A stretch of DNA of 64,000 nt from Pseudomonas flexibilis (GTDB lineage Bacteria; Pseudomonadota; Gammaproteobacteria; Pseudomonadales; Pseudomonadaceae). Below, one piece after another: positions 9,737-18,053 of this stretch. The DNA lies in the NCBI RefSeq assembly GCF_000802425.1, contig NZ_JRUD01000024.1, forward strand, positions 147,375 through 211,374, given 5' to 3'. The number at the start of each line of letters is the position of its first letter. Positions within the stretch are counted from its first letter, which is position 1. A model generated the notes under the pieces. That model did no database searches. It was given only the letters and a program-made list of their open reading frames with translations, and was not told the DNA's origin. The position numbers and the translations under genes were made by a program.

Positions 9737-11884
9737 ATGGCGAAGACCAATGGGCCGATGACGGCGGGCAAACAGGCTTTTGAGATCGTCCTGCAGGCGG
9801 CTTCCGAAGATATCTGGGCGCAGAAGTACCGTCTGACTGACAAGGATGGCACCCCCATCGATGGTGATGTGGACGACACCTGGAAGCGTGTCGCCCGTTC
9901 CCTGGCGGAGGTGGAGGCGCCCGAAAAGCGCGAGTACTGGCATGAGCAGTTCCTCTGGGCGCTGCGCAACGGCGCGATTCCCGCCGGCCGCATCATTTCC
10001 AACGCCGGCGCGCTGGACTACAAGCCGGCCACCTCGACCATCAACTGCACCGTATCGGCGACCATCCGCGACTCGATGGACGACATCCTGGGCAAGGTCC
10101 ACGAAGCCGGGCTGACCCTCAAGGCCGGCTGTGGCATCGGCTACGAATTCAGCACCCTGCGTCCGCGCGGCTCGTTCGTGTCCGGCGCCGGCGCGCACAC
10201 CAGCGGCCCGCTGTCGTTCATGGATATCTTCGACAAGATGTGCTTCACCGTTAGCTCGGCCGGCGGCCGCCGCGGCGCGCAGATGGGCACCTTCGACGTC
10301 TGTCATCCGGATGTGCGCGAATTCATCCGCGCCAAGCGCGAGGATGGCCGCCTGCGCCAGTTCAACCTCAGCCTGCTGATCACCGACGAATTCATGCAGG
10401 CGGTGGAGAACGACGGCGAATGGCCGCTGATCTTCCCGGTGCACCCCAAGGAGCGCCACGAAGTCGACCTCGCCGACGCCTCCCAGGTGGTCTGGCGCGA
10501 ATGGCCGATCCACGACGACTATATCGTGCGCGAGGACGGCCTGGTGGCCTGCCGCGTCTACGGTCGCGTCAAGGCGCGTCACCTGTGGGACATGATCATG
10601 GTCTCCACCTACGACTTCGCCGAGCCGGGCTTCATCCTCATCGATCGCGTCAACCAGCTGAACAACAACTGGTGGTGCGAGGCGATCCGCGCCACCAACC
10701 CGTGTGGCGAGCAGCCGCTGCCGCCCTACGGCTCCTGCCTGCTGGGCTCGGTGAACCTGACCCGCTTCGTGATCGACCCGTTCGGTCCGGACGCGCGCTT
10801 CGACTGGGACAAGTACCGCAAGGTGGTGCGCATCTTCACCCGCATGCTGGACAACGTGGTGGAGATCAACGGCCTGCCGCTGGAACAGCAGCGTCACGAG
10901 ATCATGCACAAGCGTCGCCACGGCATGGGCTTCCTCGGCCTGGGTTCGACCCTGACCCTGCTCAAGATGCGCTACGGCAGCCCGGAATCCTGCGTGTTCA
11001 CCGAGGAAGTGGCCCGCGAGATGGCCCTGGTCGGCTGGGAAGAGGCGCTGGAACTGTCCCGCGAAAAGGGCCCGGCGCCGCTGCTGGCCGAGGAATTCAC
11101 GGTGACCGCCGAGATGCTGCGCAAGCGTCCGGAAATGGCCAAGGACGGCTACCAGGTGGGCGACAAGGTGCCCGGCCGCGTGCTGCACGCCAAGTATTCG
11201 CGCTACATGCAGCGCCTGGCCGAATACGCGCCGGAGCTGATCGAGGCGCTGGCCGAGCAGGGTGCGCGCTTCACCCACCACAGCTCCATCGCGCCGACCG
11301 GCACCATCAGCCTGAGCCTGGCCAACAACGCCTCCAACGGCATCGAGCCGAGTTTCGCCCACAAATACTCGCGCAACGTGATCCGTTCCGGGCGCAAGGC
11401 CAAGGAAAAGGTCGACGTGTTCAGCTTCGAGCTGCTGGCCTACCGCACGCTGGTCAATGCCAAGGCCGAGCCGGGCAGCGAGGACCCGGCGCGCAAGCTG
11501 CCGGACTACTTCGTCGCCGCCGATGACATCGGCCCGACCCAGCATGTGGACATCCAGGCCGCCGCGCAGAAGTGGGTGGATTCCTCGATCTCCAAGACCG
11601 CGAACGTGCCCACCGACTATCCGTTCGAGGCGTTCAAGGACATCTACCGTTACGCCTGGCGCCAGGGCCTGAAGGGCTGCACCACCTTCCGCTTCAACCC
11701 CAAGGCCTTCCAGGGCGTGCTGGTCAAGGAAGCCGACCTGGAAAACACCCTGTACCGCTTCGAACTGGAAGACGGCAGCGTGGTCGAGCTCAAGGGCAAT
11801 GCCATGGTCGAGTACGACGGCGAGGTGAACACTGCCGCCAACCTGTTCGATGCCCTCAAGGAAGGCTATTACGGCAAGTACTGA
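9737..11884 (+). CDS. nrdJa: Adenosylcobalamin-dependent class II ribonucleotide reductase, large part (NrdJa)
   Basis: This 715-residue catalytic part of the class II enzyme reduces ribonucleotides using adenosylcobalamin, independent of oxygen. The active-site motif NPCGE lies at residues 321-325 (thiyl C323, E325), with partner cysteines in STINCTVS and around TLKAGCGIGYEF, and phosphate-binding SIAPTGTISLSLANN. In Pseudomonas the enzyme is split into two proteins; the C-terminal redox tail is on nrdJb. The ATG at 9737 follows a TGAGG site at good spacing; ATGs at 9722 and 9623 are less likely. The protein ends naturally at YYGKY, so the split is not a sequencing break. Confidence 0.95.
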   Translation: MAKTNGPMTAGKQAFEIVLQAASEDIWAQKYRLTDKDGTPIDGDVDDTWKRVARSLAEVEAPEKREYWHEQFLWALRNGAIPAGRIISNAGALDYKPATSTINCTVSATIRDSMDDILGKVHEAGLTLKAGCGIGYEFSTLRPRGSFVSGAGAHTSGPLSFMDIFDKMCFTVSSAGGRRGAQMGTFDVCHPDVREFIRAKREDGRLRQFNLSLLITDEFMQAVENDGEWPLIFPVHPKERHEVDLADASQVVWREWPIHDDYIVREDGLVACRVYGRVKARHLWDMIMVSTYDFAEPGFILIDRVNQLNNNWWCEAIRATNPCGEQPLPPYGSCLLGSVNLTRFVIDPFGPDARFDWDKYRKVVRIFTRMLDNVVEINGLPLEQQRHEIMHKRRHGMGFLGLGSTLTLLKMRYGSPESCVFTEEVAREMALVGWEEALELSREKGPAPLLAEEFTVTAEMLRKRPEMAKDGYQVGDKVPGRVLHAKYSRYMQRLAEYAPELIEALAEQGARFTHHSSIAPTGTISLSLANNASNGIEPSFAHKYSRNVIRSGRKAKEKVDVFSFELLAYRTLVNAKAEPGSEDPARKLPDYFVAADDIGPTQHVDIQAAAQKWVDSSISKTANVPTDYPFEAFKDIYRYAWRQGLKGCTTFRFNPKAFQGVLVKEADLENTLYRFELEDGSVVELKGNAMVEYDGEVNTAANLFDALKEGYYGKY

Positions 11885-11903
11885 GGCCGTTTCATTTTTG
11901 CAG

Positions 11904-11928
11904 GGCCGGACGCCGGGGGCGTCCGGCC
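11904..11928 (+). other. Strong GC hairpin between nrdJa and nrdJb
   Basis: GGCCGGACGCC and GGCGTCCGGCC form a perfect 11-bp stem with a GGG loop. It ends directly before the nrdJb ribosome site (GGGAG, 11929-11933) and begins 19 bases after the nrdJa stop. No T-tract follows, so it is not a classic terminator. It could stabilise or process the mRNA, or tune nrdJb translation. Confidence 0.75.
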
Positions 11929-11942
11929 GGGAGTAGATTGCT

Positions 11943-12662
11943 ATGACCGTGAAGATCGAAAAACGCATCAAGGGCTTCAAGGTGGTCGACCAGGCCCTGG
12001 AGCGCCCCGCCGCCCAGGGCAGCGAAACGGCTGCCGCAGCCCAGCCCGCGGCAGCGCCCGCCGTTGCGCCGGTGCAGATGGATGAGACGCTGCAGCGCCC
12101 CGAAACCCTGGTCGGCATGACCTACAAGATCAAGTCGCCGCTGTTCGAGCACGCCCTGTACGTGACCATCAACGACGTGGTGCTCAACGCCGGCACGCCG
12201 TTCGAGCAGCGCCGGCCCTTCGAGATCTTCATCAACTCGAAGAACATGGACCACTTCCAGTGGATCGTGGCGCTCACCCGCATCATGTCCGCCGTGTTCC
12301 GCAAGGGCGGCGACTGCACCTTCCTGGTGGAGGAGATGAAGGCGGTGTTCGACCCGCGCGGTGGCTACCTGAAGAAGGGTGGCATCTACATGCCGTCCAT
12401 CGTCGCCGAGATCGGCGGCGTGGTGGAGCGCCACCTGATCAGCATCGGCATGATGGAAGGTCAGGGCCTGGACGAGGCGCAGCGCCAGTACCTGGCGGAA
12501 AAGCGCGCCGCCTACGAGGCCACACAGGGCGCGACGACCGCCGAACCGGGCGAAGGCTTCCCCGCCGGCGCGCAGCTGTGCGGCAAGTGCAGCACCAAGG
12601 CGGTGGTGCAGATGGATGGCTGCGCCACCTGCCTGAATTGCGGGCACTCCAAGTGCGGCTAG
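11943..12662 (+). CDS. nrdJb: Class II ribonucleotide reductase, C-terminal subunit (NrdJb)
   Basis: This 239-residue protein completes the split NrdJ. After a basic start and an Ala/Pro-rich linker (residues 20-45) comes the TSCPD-like domain (PLFEHALYVTINDVVL ... GGDCTFLVEEMKAVFDPRGG ... MPSIVAEIGGVVERHL). The protein ends in a four-to-five-cysteine tail, LCGKCSTKAV ... GCATCLNCGHSKCG, which is the metal/redox region that regenerates the active site. It lies 58 bases after nrdJa with a hairpin between them, and is followed by a strong terminator, so the two genes form one transcription unit. Confidence 0.94.
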   Translation: MTVKIEKRIKGFKVVDQALERPAAQGSETAAAAQPAAAPAVAPVQMDETLQRPETLVGMTYKIKSPLFEHALYVTINDVVLNAGTPFEQRRPFEIFINSKNMDHFQWIVALTRIMSAVFRKGGDCTFLVEEMKAVFDPRGGYLKKGGIYMPSIVAEIGGVVERHLISIGMMEGQGLDEAQRQYLAEKRAAYEATQGATTAEPGEGFPAGAQLCGKCSTKAVVQMDGCATCLNCGHSKCG

Positions 12663-12681
12663 TTCGCGCCTGAAACCCCAG

Positions 12682-12706
12682 AGCCCCGGCACGCCGGGGC
12701 TTTTTG
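12682..12706 (+). terminator. Rho-independent terminator after nrdJb
   Basis: AGCCCCGGC and GCCGGGGCT form a perfect stem around a very short loop, followed by TTTTT. It starts 20 bases after the nrdJb stop. Confidence 0.88.
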
Positions 12707-12715
12707 TGCGTGCCT

Positions 12716-12762
12716 CGTAGGGTGGCCAACGCGTTGCGCTGGTTACCGTGGCACCCCGCACC
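12716..12762. repeat. Possible REP-type remnant
   Basis: CGTAGGGTGG-CCAACGCGTTGCGCTGG-TTACCGTGGCACC resembles the GTAGGGTGGGTTA...TAACCCACC dispersed palindromes of many gammaproteobacteria. It is imperfect and single-copy here. It lies in the convergent gap between nrdJb and the ZIP gene. Confidence 0.35.
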
Positions 12763-12777
12763 AACTTCCGCCGGCGA

Positions 12778-13719
12778 TCAGCCCAGCGCGGTATCCAGGA
12801 ACATCATCACCCCGAAGCCGGCCATCAGGCCGATGGTCGCCGGCGTCTGGTGACCGTTGCGGTGGGTCTCCGGAATCACCTCGTGGGAGACCACGAAGAT
12901 CATCGCCCCGGCCGCCAGGCCCAGGCTGATCGGGTAGGCGACCGCAAAACCGCTGGAAATGCCCAGGCCGACCAGCGCGCCCAGCGGCTCCATCAGGCCC
13001 GAGGCGATGGCCACCAGCACCGCGCCGAACATCGACATGCCCACCACCCGCAGCGCCAGCACCACGGCCATGCCCTCGGGGATGTCCTGGATGGCGATGG
13101 CCGAGGTGAGCGGCAGGCCGACGCCGAGGTCGCCGGCCGAGAAGCTGACGCCGATGGCCATGCCTTCCGGGATGTTGTGCAGGATGATCGCCAGCACGAA
13201 CAGCCACACCCGGTTCAAGCGCTCGCAATCCGGGCCGCAGGGGCCGGTGCTCTCGTGCTCGTGGGGGGTGAAATAGTCGAGGCCGAGCATCAGCAGCACG
13301 CCCAGCGCCAGGCCGGTCACCACGGTGAACGCCGCGGCCGGCGCGTTGCCGAAAATGCCTTCGGCCGCCTCCAGGCCCGGCAGGATCAGCGAGAAGGCGC
13401 TGGCCGCCAGCATCATGCCGGCGGTGAACCCCAGCATGCTGTCCTGGGTACGTACATGGATGGTGCGCAGCCCCGCTGCCAGCAGCGCGCCCAGGGCGGT
13501 GGTGGCAAAGCCGGCGCCGCCCCCGAGCAGCGCGTAGTTGAGGTGTACGCTGTGGCCGTTGCGCAGGGCGTAGACGATGCTGGCGATCAACAGGCCGATC
13601 ACCACGGCGGCGGCTGCCAGCAGGCCATAGGTAATCAGCGGGTTGGCCCTGGCACGGGCGGCCCAGCCGCTGCGCAGTTCGGCATACAGGCTGTTCGGCA
13701 ACGACTGGCTTTGGTCCAT
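12778..13719 (-). CDS. ZIP family divalent metal transporter
   Basis: This 313-residue membrane protein of the ZIP (GufA-like) family probably imports Zn(II) or related metals. The paired signature helices are clear: LAIILHNIPEGMAIG and AIQDIPEGMAVVLAL, with a third site SHEVIPETHR. A cytoplasmic metal loop TPHEHESTGPCGPDCERL separates the halves. An N-terminal extension of about 30 soluble residues precedes the first helix. It is 42 bases downstream of thrB on the same strand, but its partners by function are the znu genes 3-5 kb away. Substrate preference cannot be read from the sequence. Confidence 0.9.
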   Translation of the reverse strand: MDQSQSLPNSLYAELRSGWAARARANPLITYGLLAAAAVVIGLLIASIVYALRNGHSVHLNYALLGGGAGFATTALGALLAAGLRTIHVRTQDSMLGFTAGMMLAASAFSLILPGLEAAEGIFGNAPAAAFTVVTGLALGVLLMLGLDYFTPHEHESTGPCGPDCERLNRVWLFVLAIILHNIPEGMAIGVSFSAGDLGVGLPLTSAIAIQDIPEGMAVVLALRVVGMSMFGAVLVAIASGLMEPLGALVGLGISSGFAVAYPISLGLAAGAMIFVVSHEVIPETHRNGHQTPATIGLMAGFGVMMFLDTALG

Positions 13720-13761
13720 CGCAACGACTCCGCACGAAACGATGCGTCGAGCTTGCTCCGC

Positions 13762-14712
13762 TCAGAGCGCGAAAGGCAATGCCGAGTCGACCTGCTGCCG
13801 CCGGGCGAGCAGCCGGCGGAACTCGTCCGGGTCCTTGATCAGCACATCACGCCCGCGGTTCTCCTCGGCGGCGATCAGGCGCGACAGCCAGAATCGCAGG
13901 CAGGCGACGCGCAGCATGGTTGGCCAGAGTTCGGCTTCGGCCGGATGGAAGCGCCGTCGCGCCGAGTAGGCGCCCAGCAGCGCCTCGGTGCGCGCCGGGT
14001 CAAGATGCCCGTCGGCGTCCGAGCACCAGTCATTCACGCTGATCGCCAGGTCGTAGAGCATCGGGCCCGAGCAGGCGTTGTAGAAGTCGATCACGCCGGT
14101 CAGGTGGCTGCCTTCGAACAGTGCGTTGTCACGGAACAGGTCAGCGTGCAGGTTGGCCCTCGGCAGGGACCGCAGGCGGCCGGCCTGGTCGTGCAGTTCG
14201 GTCAGCGCGCCACGCAGCAGTGGCAGGTGCTCCTCGGGCAGGCCCAGGGCCAGGCTGGGACCCTGCTCCAGCATCCAGGCCAGTCCGCGGTCGCTGGGGC
14301 GCTCCAGGGGGGCATCGCAGGTCGCCAAGTGCAGGCGCGCCAGCCAGTCGCCCAGCTCGGCGCATTGGTGCGCATTCGGCGCATGCACGTGCCGGCCGGG
14401 CAGGCGCGGTTGCAGCAGCGCGGGCTTGTCGGCCAGCCGCCGCAGGGCTTGACCCTCGCGGGTACGCAGGGCGAAGGGCACCGCCAGTCCGGCGTCATGC
14501 AGCACGTCGAGCAGCTGGATGAAAAATGGCAGCTCGTCCTGCGCGCCGCGTTCCACCAGGGTCAGCACGAACTCGCCCTGCTCCAGGCTGACGAAGAAGT
14601 TGCTGTTCTCGGTGCCTTCGGCGATGCCCTGGAAACCCACCAGGCGACCTAGCCCATACGGGGCCAGGAAGTCTTCCAGTTCGTGGTGCTCGAGCGGGGT
14701 GAACACGGACAT
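13762..14712 (-). CDS. thrB: Homoserine kinase ThrB (aminoglycoside phosphotransferase fold)
   Basis: This 316-residue enzyme phosphorylates L-homoserine, the step before threonine synthase. It is the Pseudomonas-type kinase of the choline/aminoglycoside kinase fold, not the GHMP-type ThrB of E. coli. The catalytic loop NLHADLFRDNALF and the metal-binding GVIDFYNACSGP fit that fold, and the start MSVFTPLEHHELEDFLAPYGLG is typical. It lies 7 bases after the DUF2782 gene, the same order as PAO1 PA5494-PA5495 (recalled), so the two are probably cotranscribed. Confidence 0.92.
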   Translation of the reverse strand: MSVFTPLEHHELEDFLAPYGLGRLVGFQGIAEGTENSNFFVSLEQGEFVLTLVERGAQDELPFFIQLLDVLHDAGLAVPFALRTREGQALRRLADKPALLQPRLPGRHVHAPNAHQCAELGDWLARLHLATCDAPLERPSDRGLAWMLEQGPSLALGLPEEHLPLLRGALTELHDQAGRLRSLPRANLHADLFRDNALFEGSHLTGVIDFYNACSGPMLYDLAISVNDWCSDADGHLDPARTEALLGAYSARRRFHPAEAELWPTMLRVACLRFWLSRLIAAEENRGRDVLIKDPDEFRRLLARRQQVDSALPFAL

Positions 14713-14719
14713 GGCGGCA

Positions 14720-14998
14720 CTACCAACGGAAGATTTCCCAGGCGGGGATCAGCATGTCGGGCTTGTCGGCGCGTACGAAGTTGTCGCTGCCGTCGGCGCG
14801 CACCAGATAGTAAGGCTTACCGTTCTTGGGCGTTATCTTGATCGCGTACAGGAAGCCGTTGACCCGGAATTCCTCGATGCGTTTGTCGCCCTCCTGGCGG
14901 ATGGTGACGTCCGGTTCGGCATCCACCGAATCCTGGGCCGCAGCGTACAACGGCAGGGCCAGCAGGCCAGCCAACAGCAGGTGATTGAAAGCGCGCAT
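14720..14998 (-). CDS. Small secreted DUF2782 family protein
   Basis: This 92-residue protein starts with a signal peptide (MRAFNHLLLAGLLALPLYAAAQ) and has a short beta-rich domain: DVTIRQEGDKRIEEFRVNG, LYAIKITPKNGKPYYLV, PDMLIPAWEIFRW. This matches the DUF2782 family found between polA and thrB in Pseudomonas. The ATG at 14998 has an AAAGG site; the in-frame upstream extension would precede the signal and is unlikely. Function unknown. Confidence 0.88.
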   Translation of the reverse strand: MRAFNHLLLAGLLALPLYAAAQDSVDAEPDVTIRQEGDKRIEEFRVNGFLYAIKITPKNGKPYYLVRADGSDNFVRADKPDMLIPAWEIFRW

Positions 14999-15072
14999 GG
15001 TACCCTTTGCCCCGACATTTCCATAAACAGGTACGGACATTCTAGCGCCGTGCCCGCGCAAAAGGTCTGCAC

Positions 15073-17835
15073 ATGAGTCAAGCGCCCCTCGTCCTGGTGG
15101 ACGGTTCGTCCTACCTGTACCGCGCCTTTCACGCCCTGCCGCCGCTGACCACTTCGACCGGCCTGCCCACCGGGGCGGTGAAGGGTGTGCTGAACATGCT
15201 GCTCAGCCTGCGCAAGCAGTATCCGGACAGCCCCTTCGCGGTGGTCTTCGACGCCAAGGGGCCGACCTTCCGCGATGAACTGTTCGAGCACTACAAGTCG
15301 CACCGCCCGCCGATGCCCGACGACCTGCGTGTGCAGGTCGAGCCGCTGCATGCCACGGTGCGGGCGCTCGGTCTGCCGCTGCTGTGTGTGGACGGCGTCG
15401 AGGCCGACGACGTGATCGGCACTCTGGCGCGGCGCTGTGCCGACGCTGGCCGCGACGTGGTGATTTCCACCGGTGACAAGGACATGGCGCAGCTGGTCTG
15501 CCCGCGCGTGTGCCTGGTCAACACCATGACCGGCAGTGTCTATGACGTGGAAGGCGTGAAGAGCAAGTTCGGCGTCGGCCCGGAGCTGATCATCGACTAC
15601 CTGGCGCTGATGGGCGACAAGGTCGACAACATCCCCGGCGTGCCGGGGGTCGGCGAGAAGACCGCGCAGGGCCTGCTGAACGGTATCGCCGGCGGGTTGG
15701 ATGGCCTGTACGCCAATCTGGATCAGGTTGCCGCGTTGCCGATCCGCGGCGCCAAGACCCTTGGCGCCAAGCTCGCCGAGCACCGGGAGGCGGCCTATCT
15801 GTCCTATCAGCTGGCAACCATCAAGACCGATGTGGCGCTGGAGGTGGACATCGACGCGCTGCATCCGGGCGAGCCGCAGCGCGAGGCGCTGATCGAGCTG
15901 TATCGCCAGCTGGAATTCCGCGCCTGGCTGGATGCGCTGCTGCGCGAGGCGCCGGCTGCACCGGCCGCTGCAGGCGCCCCGGACGACCTGTTTGCCGAGT
16001 CGGCGGGCGCTGAGGAAGCCGCCCCGGTGCAGTACGTGACCCTCACCGATCCGGTCGACTTTCAGGCCTGGCTGAAGCGGCTGGACACGGCCGAGTACAT
16101 CTCCTTCAACACCAAGCTCAACGGCAACGACCCGCAGCAGGCCGAGCTGGTCGGCCTGGCCTTCGCCGTGGCGCCTGGCGAGGCGGCCTACCTGCCGCTG
16201 GCGCACAGCTACATGGGCGTGCCGGCGCAGATCGATCGCAGCGAGGCGCTGGCCGCGCTCAAGCCGCTGCTGGAGGATCCGGCGCGGCCGAAGATCGTCC
16301 AGCACGGCAAGGCGGACATCGAGGTGCTGGTGCGCTACGGCATCGCCCTGCGCGGCGTGGCCTTCGACACCATGCTCGAATCCTACGTGCTGGACTCCAC
16401 TGCCACCCGCCACGACCTGGACAGCCTGGCGCTGAAGTATCTGGGGCGCAGCACCACACGCCTGGAAGATATCGCCGGCAAGGGCGCCAAGCAGCTCAGC
16501 TTCGACCAGGTGGCCCTGGAACAGGCCGGTCCCTACGCCGCCGAAGGCGCGGACGTGGCGCTGGCGCTGCATCGGGTGCTGTGGGAGCGCCTGCAGGCGA
16601 TTCCCAGCCTGGCCGGCGTGTTGCGCGACATCGAGATGCCGCTGATGCCGGTGCTGGCGCGCATCGAATGCAATGGCGCCTACGTGGATGCCCAACTGCT
16701 CGGCAAGCAGAGCCTGGAGCTGGGCGAGCGCATGGTGGAGCTGGAGCGCGAGGCCTACTCGATCGCCGGTGAGGAGTTCAACCTCGGCTCACCCAAGCAG
16801 CTGTGCGCCATCCTCTACGACAAGCTGGGCCTGCCGGTGCTGGCCAAGACGGCCACCGGCCAGCCGTCCACCGCGGAAAGCGTGCTGGCCGAGCTGGCCG
16901 AGGACGGCTATCCGCTGCCGCAGGTGATCATGTACTACCGCCAGGTCAGCAAGCTGAAGAGCACCTACACGGATCGTCTGCCGGAGCAGATCAATCCGCG
17001 CACCGGGCGCATCCATACCAGTTATCACCAGGCGGTGACCGCCACGGGTCGCCTGTCCTCCAGCGACCCGAACCTGCAGAACATCCCGATCCGCACCGCG
17101 GAGGGCCGCCGCATCCGCCAGGCCTTCGTCGCGCCGCCCGGCTACCGGCTGCTGGCCGCCGACTACTCGCAGATCGAACTGCGCATCATGGCGCACCTGG
17201 CGCAGGACGCCGGTCTGCTGAACGCCTTCCGTCAGGGACTGGACGTACACCGTGCGACCGCCGCCGAAGTGTTCGGCGTGCCGCTGGACCAGGTCAGCGG
17301 CGAGCAGCGCCGCCGCGCAAAGGCGATCAACTTCGGCCTGATCTACGGCATGAGCGCGTTCGGCCTGGCCAAGCAGCTCGGCGTGGACCGCAAGGAGGCC
17401 CAGGCCTACATCGACCTGTACTTCGCCCGCTATCCGGGCGTGCTGGCCTACATGGAACGCACCCGCGAGCAGGCACGCGAGCAGGGCTACGTGGAAACCC
17501 TGTTCGGCCGCCGCCTGTATCTGCCGGAAATCCAGTCGCGCAACGGCGCCATGCGCAAGGCCGCCGAGCGCACCGCGATCAACGCGCCCATGCAGGGCAC
17601 TGCCGCCGACATCATGAAGCGCGCCATGGTGGCGGTGGACGGCTGGCTGAGCGAGAGCGGCCTGGACGCCCGGGTGATTCTCCAGGTGCACGACGAACTG
17701 GTGCTGGAGGTTCGCGAGGACCTGCTGGCGCAGGTACGCGCGCCGCTGATCGGCCTGATGAGCCAGGCTGCGGAGCTGTCCGTGCCGCTGCTGGTCGAGG
17801 CCGGCGAGGGTGCGAATTGGGACGAGGCGCACTAA
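15073..17835 (+). CDS. polA: DNA polymerase I, with degenerate 3'-5' exonuclease site
   Basis: This 920-residue PolA fills gaps and removes RNA primers. Residues 1-290 are the 5' nuclease (VLVDGSSYLYRAFHALPP, GVEADDVIGTL, DKVDNIPGVPGVGEKTA). Residues ~315-510 are the 3'-5' exonuclease fold, and ~520-920 the polymerase with intact motif A (DYSQIELR), B (RRRAKAINFGLIYG) and C (QVHDELVLEV). In the exonuclease domain, E. coli D355/E357 correspond to N346/K348 (SFNTKLNG instead of FDTET). The second motif reads QHGKAD, keeping D415 (D424), and D501 corresponds to G492 (YAAEG). Three of four metal-binding acids are gone, so proofreading is predicted to be absent. It is divergent from the DUF2782 gene. 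Confidence 0.97.
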   Translation: MSQAPLVLVDGSSYLYRAFHALPPLTTSTGLPTGAVKGVLNMLLSLRKQYPDSPFAVVFDAKGPTFRDELFEHYKSHRPPMPDDLRVQVEPLHATVRALGLPLLCVDGVEADDVIGTLARRCADAGRDVVISTGDKDMAQLVCPRVCLVNTMTGSVYDVEGVKSKFGVGPELIIDYLALMGDKVDNIPGVPGVGEKTAQGLLNGIAGGLDGLYANLDQVAALPIRGAKTLGAKLAEHREAAYLSYQLATIKTDVALEVDIDALHPGEPQREALIELYRQLEFRAWLDALLREAPAAPAAAGAPDDLFAESAGAEEAAPVQYVTLTDPVDFQAWLKRLDTAEYISFNTKLNGNDPQQAELVGLAFAVAPGEAAYLPLAHSYMGVPAQIDRSEALAALKPLLEDPARPKIVQHGKADIEVLVRYGIALRGVAFDTMLESYVLDSTATRHDLDSLALKYLGRSTTRLEDIAGKGAKQLSFDQVALEQAGPYAAEGADVALALHRVLWERLQAIPSLAGVLRDIEMPLMPVLARIECNGAYVDAQLLGKQSLELGERMVELEREAYSIAGEEFNLGSPKQLCAILYDKLGLPVLAKTATGQPSTAESVLAELAEDGYPLPQVIMYYRQVSKLKSTYTDRLPEQINPRTGRIHTSYHQAVTATGRLSSSDPNLQNIPIRTAEGRRIRQAFVAPPGYRLLAADYSQIELRIMAHLAQDAGLLNAFRQGLDVHRATAAEVFGVPLDQVSGEQRRRAKAINFGLIYGMSAFGLAKQLGVDRKEAQAYIDLYFARYPGVLAYMERTREQAREQGYVETLFGRRLYLPEIQSRNGAMRKAAERTAINAPMQGTAADIMKRAMVAVDGWLSESGLDARVILQVHDELVLEVREDLLAQVRAPLIGLMSQAAELSVPLLVEAGEGANWDEAH

Positions 17836-17873
17836 GGATGTGGTCGGCCGCGAAAATTTTTTCACGGTCGGCT

Positions 17874-17901
17874 GAACTTATTCCGAAGAGGGTGTGTCAG
17901 A
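17874..17901 (+). promoter_or_regulatory. AlgU (sigma-22/sigma-E type) promoter of ersA
   Basis: GAACTT (17874-17879), 17 bases, then TCAGA (17897-17901) matches the AlgU consensus GAACTT-N16/17-TCnnA. The predicted start is near 17907, just upstream of the small RNA. It lies 39 bases after the polA stop. Confidence 0.78.
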
Positions 17902-17906
17902 GCCTC

Positions 17907-18032
17907 TGAATGGGTGAAGCCGTTCAATGCTCCTTGTTGTGTTTAGTGTTGGCAGATATCTGATCGCCGCTTGGCGAGTCGGAGTTGAACCTCGAACTTC
18001 CCCCTCCCCATACGAAGTTCGAGGTTTTTTTT
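17907..18032 (+). ncRNA. ersA: ErsA-type small RNA (envelope-stress sRNA, Spot 42 position)
   Basis: This non-coding segment lies between polA and engB, the site of spf in E. coli and ersA in P. aeruginosa. It begins just after a match to the AlgU promoter and ends in a strong terminator: AACCTCGAACTTC / GAAGTTCGAGGTT (13-bp stem, 17988-18026) plus eight Ts. The ~126-base length fits ErsA (recalled as ~132 nt). The 13-base terminator loop is CCCCTCCCCATAC, a C-rich tract able to pair with Shine-Dalgarno regions, as expected for an Hfq-dependent repressor. Exact ends are inferred. Confidence 0.78.
17988..18032 (+). terminator. Terminator of ersA
   Basis: A perfect 13-bp stem (17988-18000 with 18014-18026) carries a C-rich 13-base loop and is followed by a T8 run. 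The transcript probably ends near 18032, 22 bases before the convergent engB stop. Confidence 0.9.
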
Positions 18033-18053
18033 GCCTGCGATTCTGCTCCCGCG

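Noticed and set aside
9405..12118. Very long minus-strand frame antisense to nrdJa
   Set aside because: The product is rich in His, Gln, Arg and Ala without domains, and mirrors the strongly supported nrdJa frame.
18013..18053. A CDS overlapping the ersA terminator
   Set aside because: The frames there are short and cross the terminator stem and T-run; the small RNA explains the region better.
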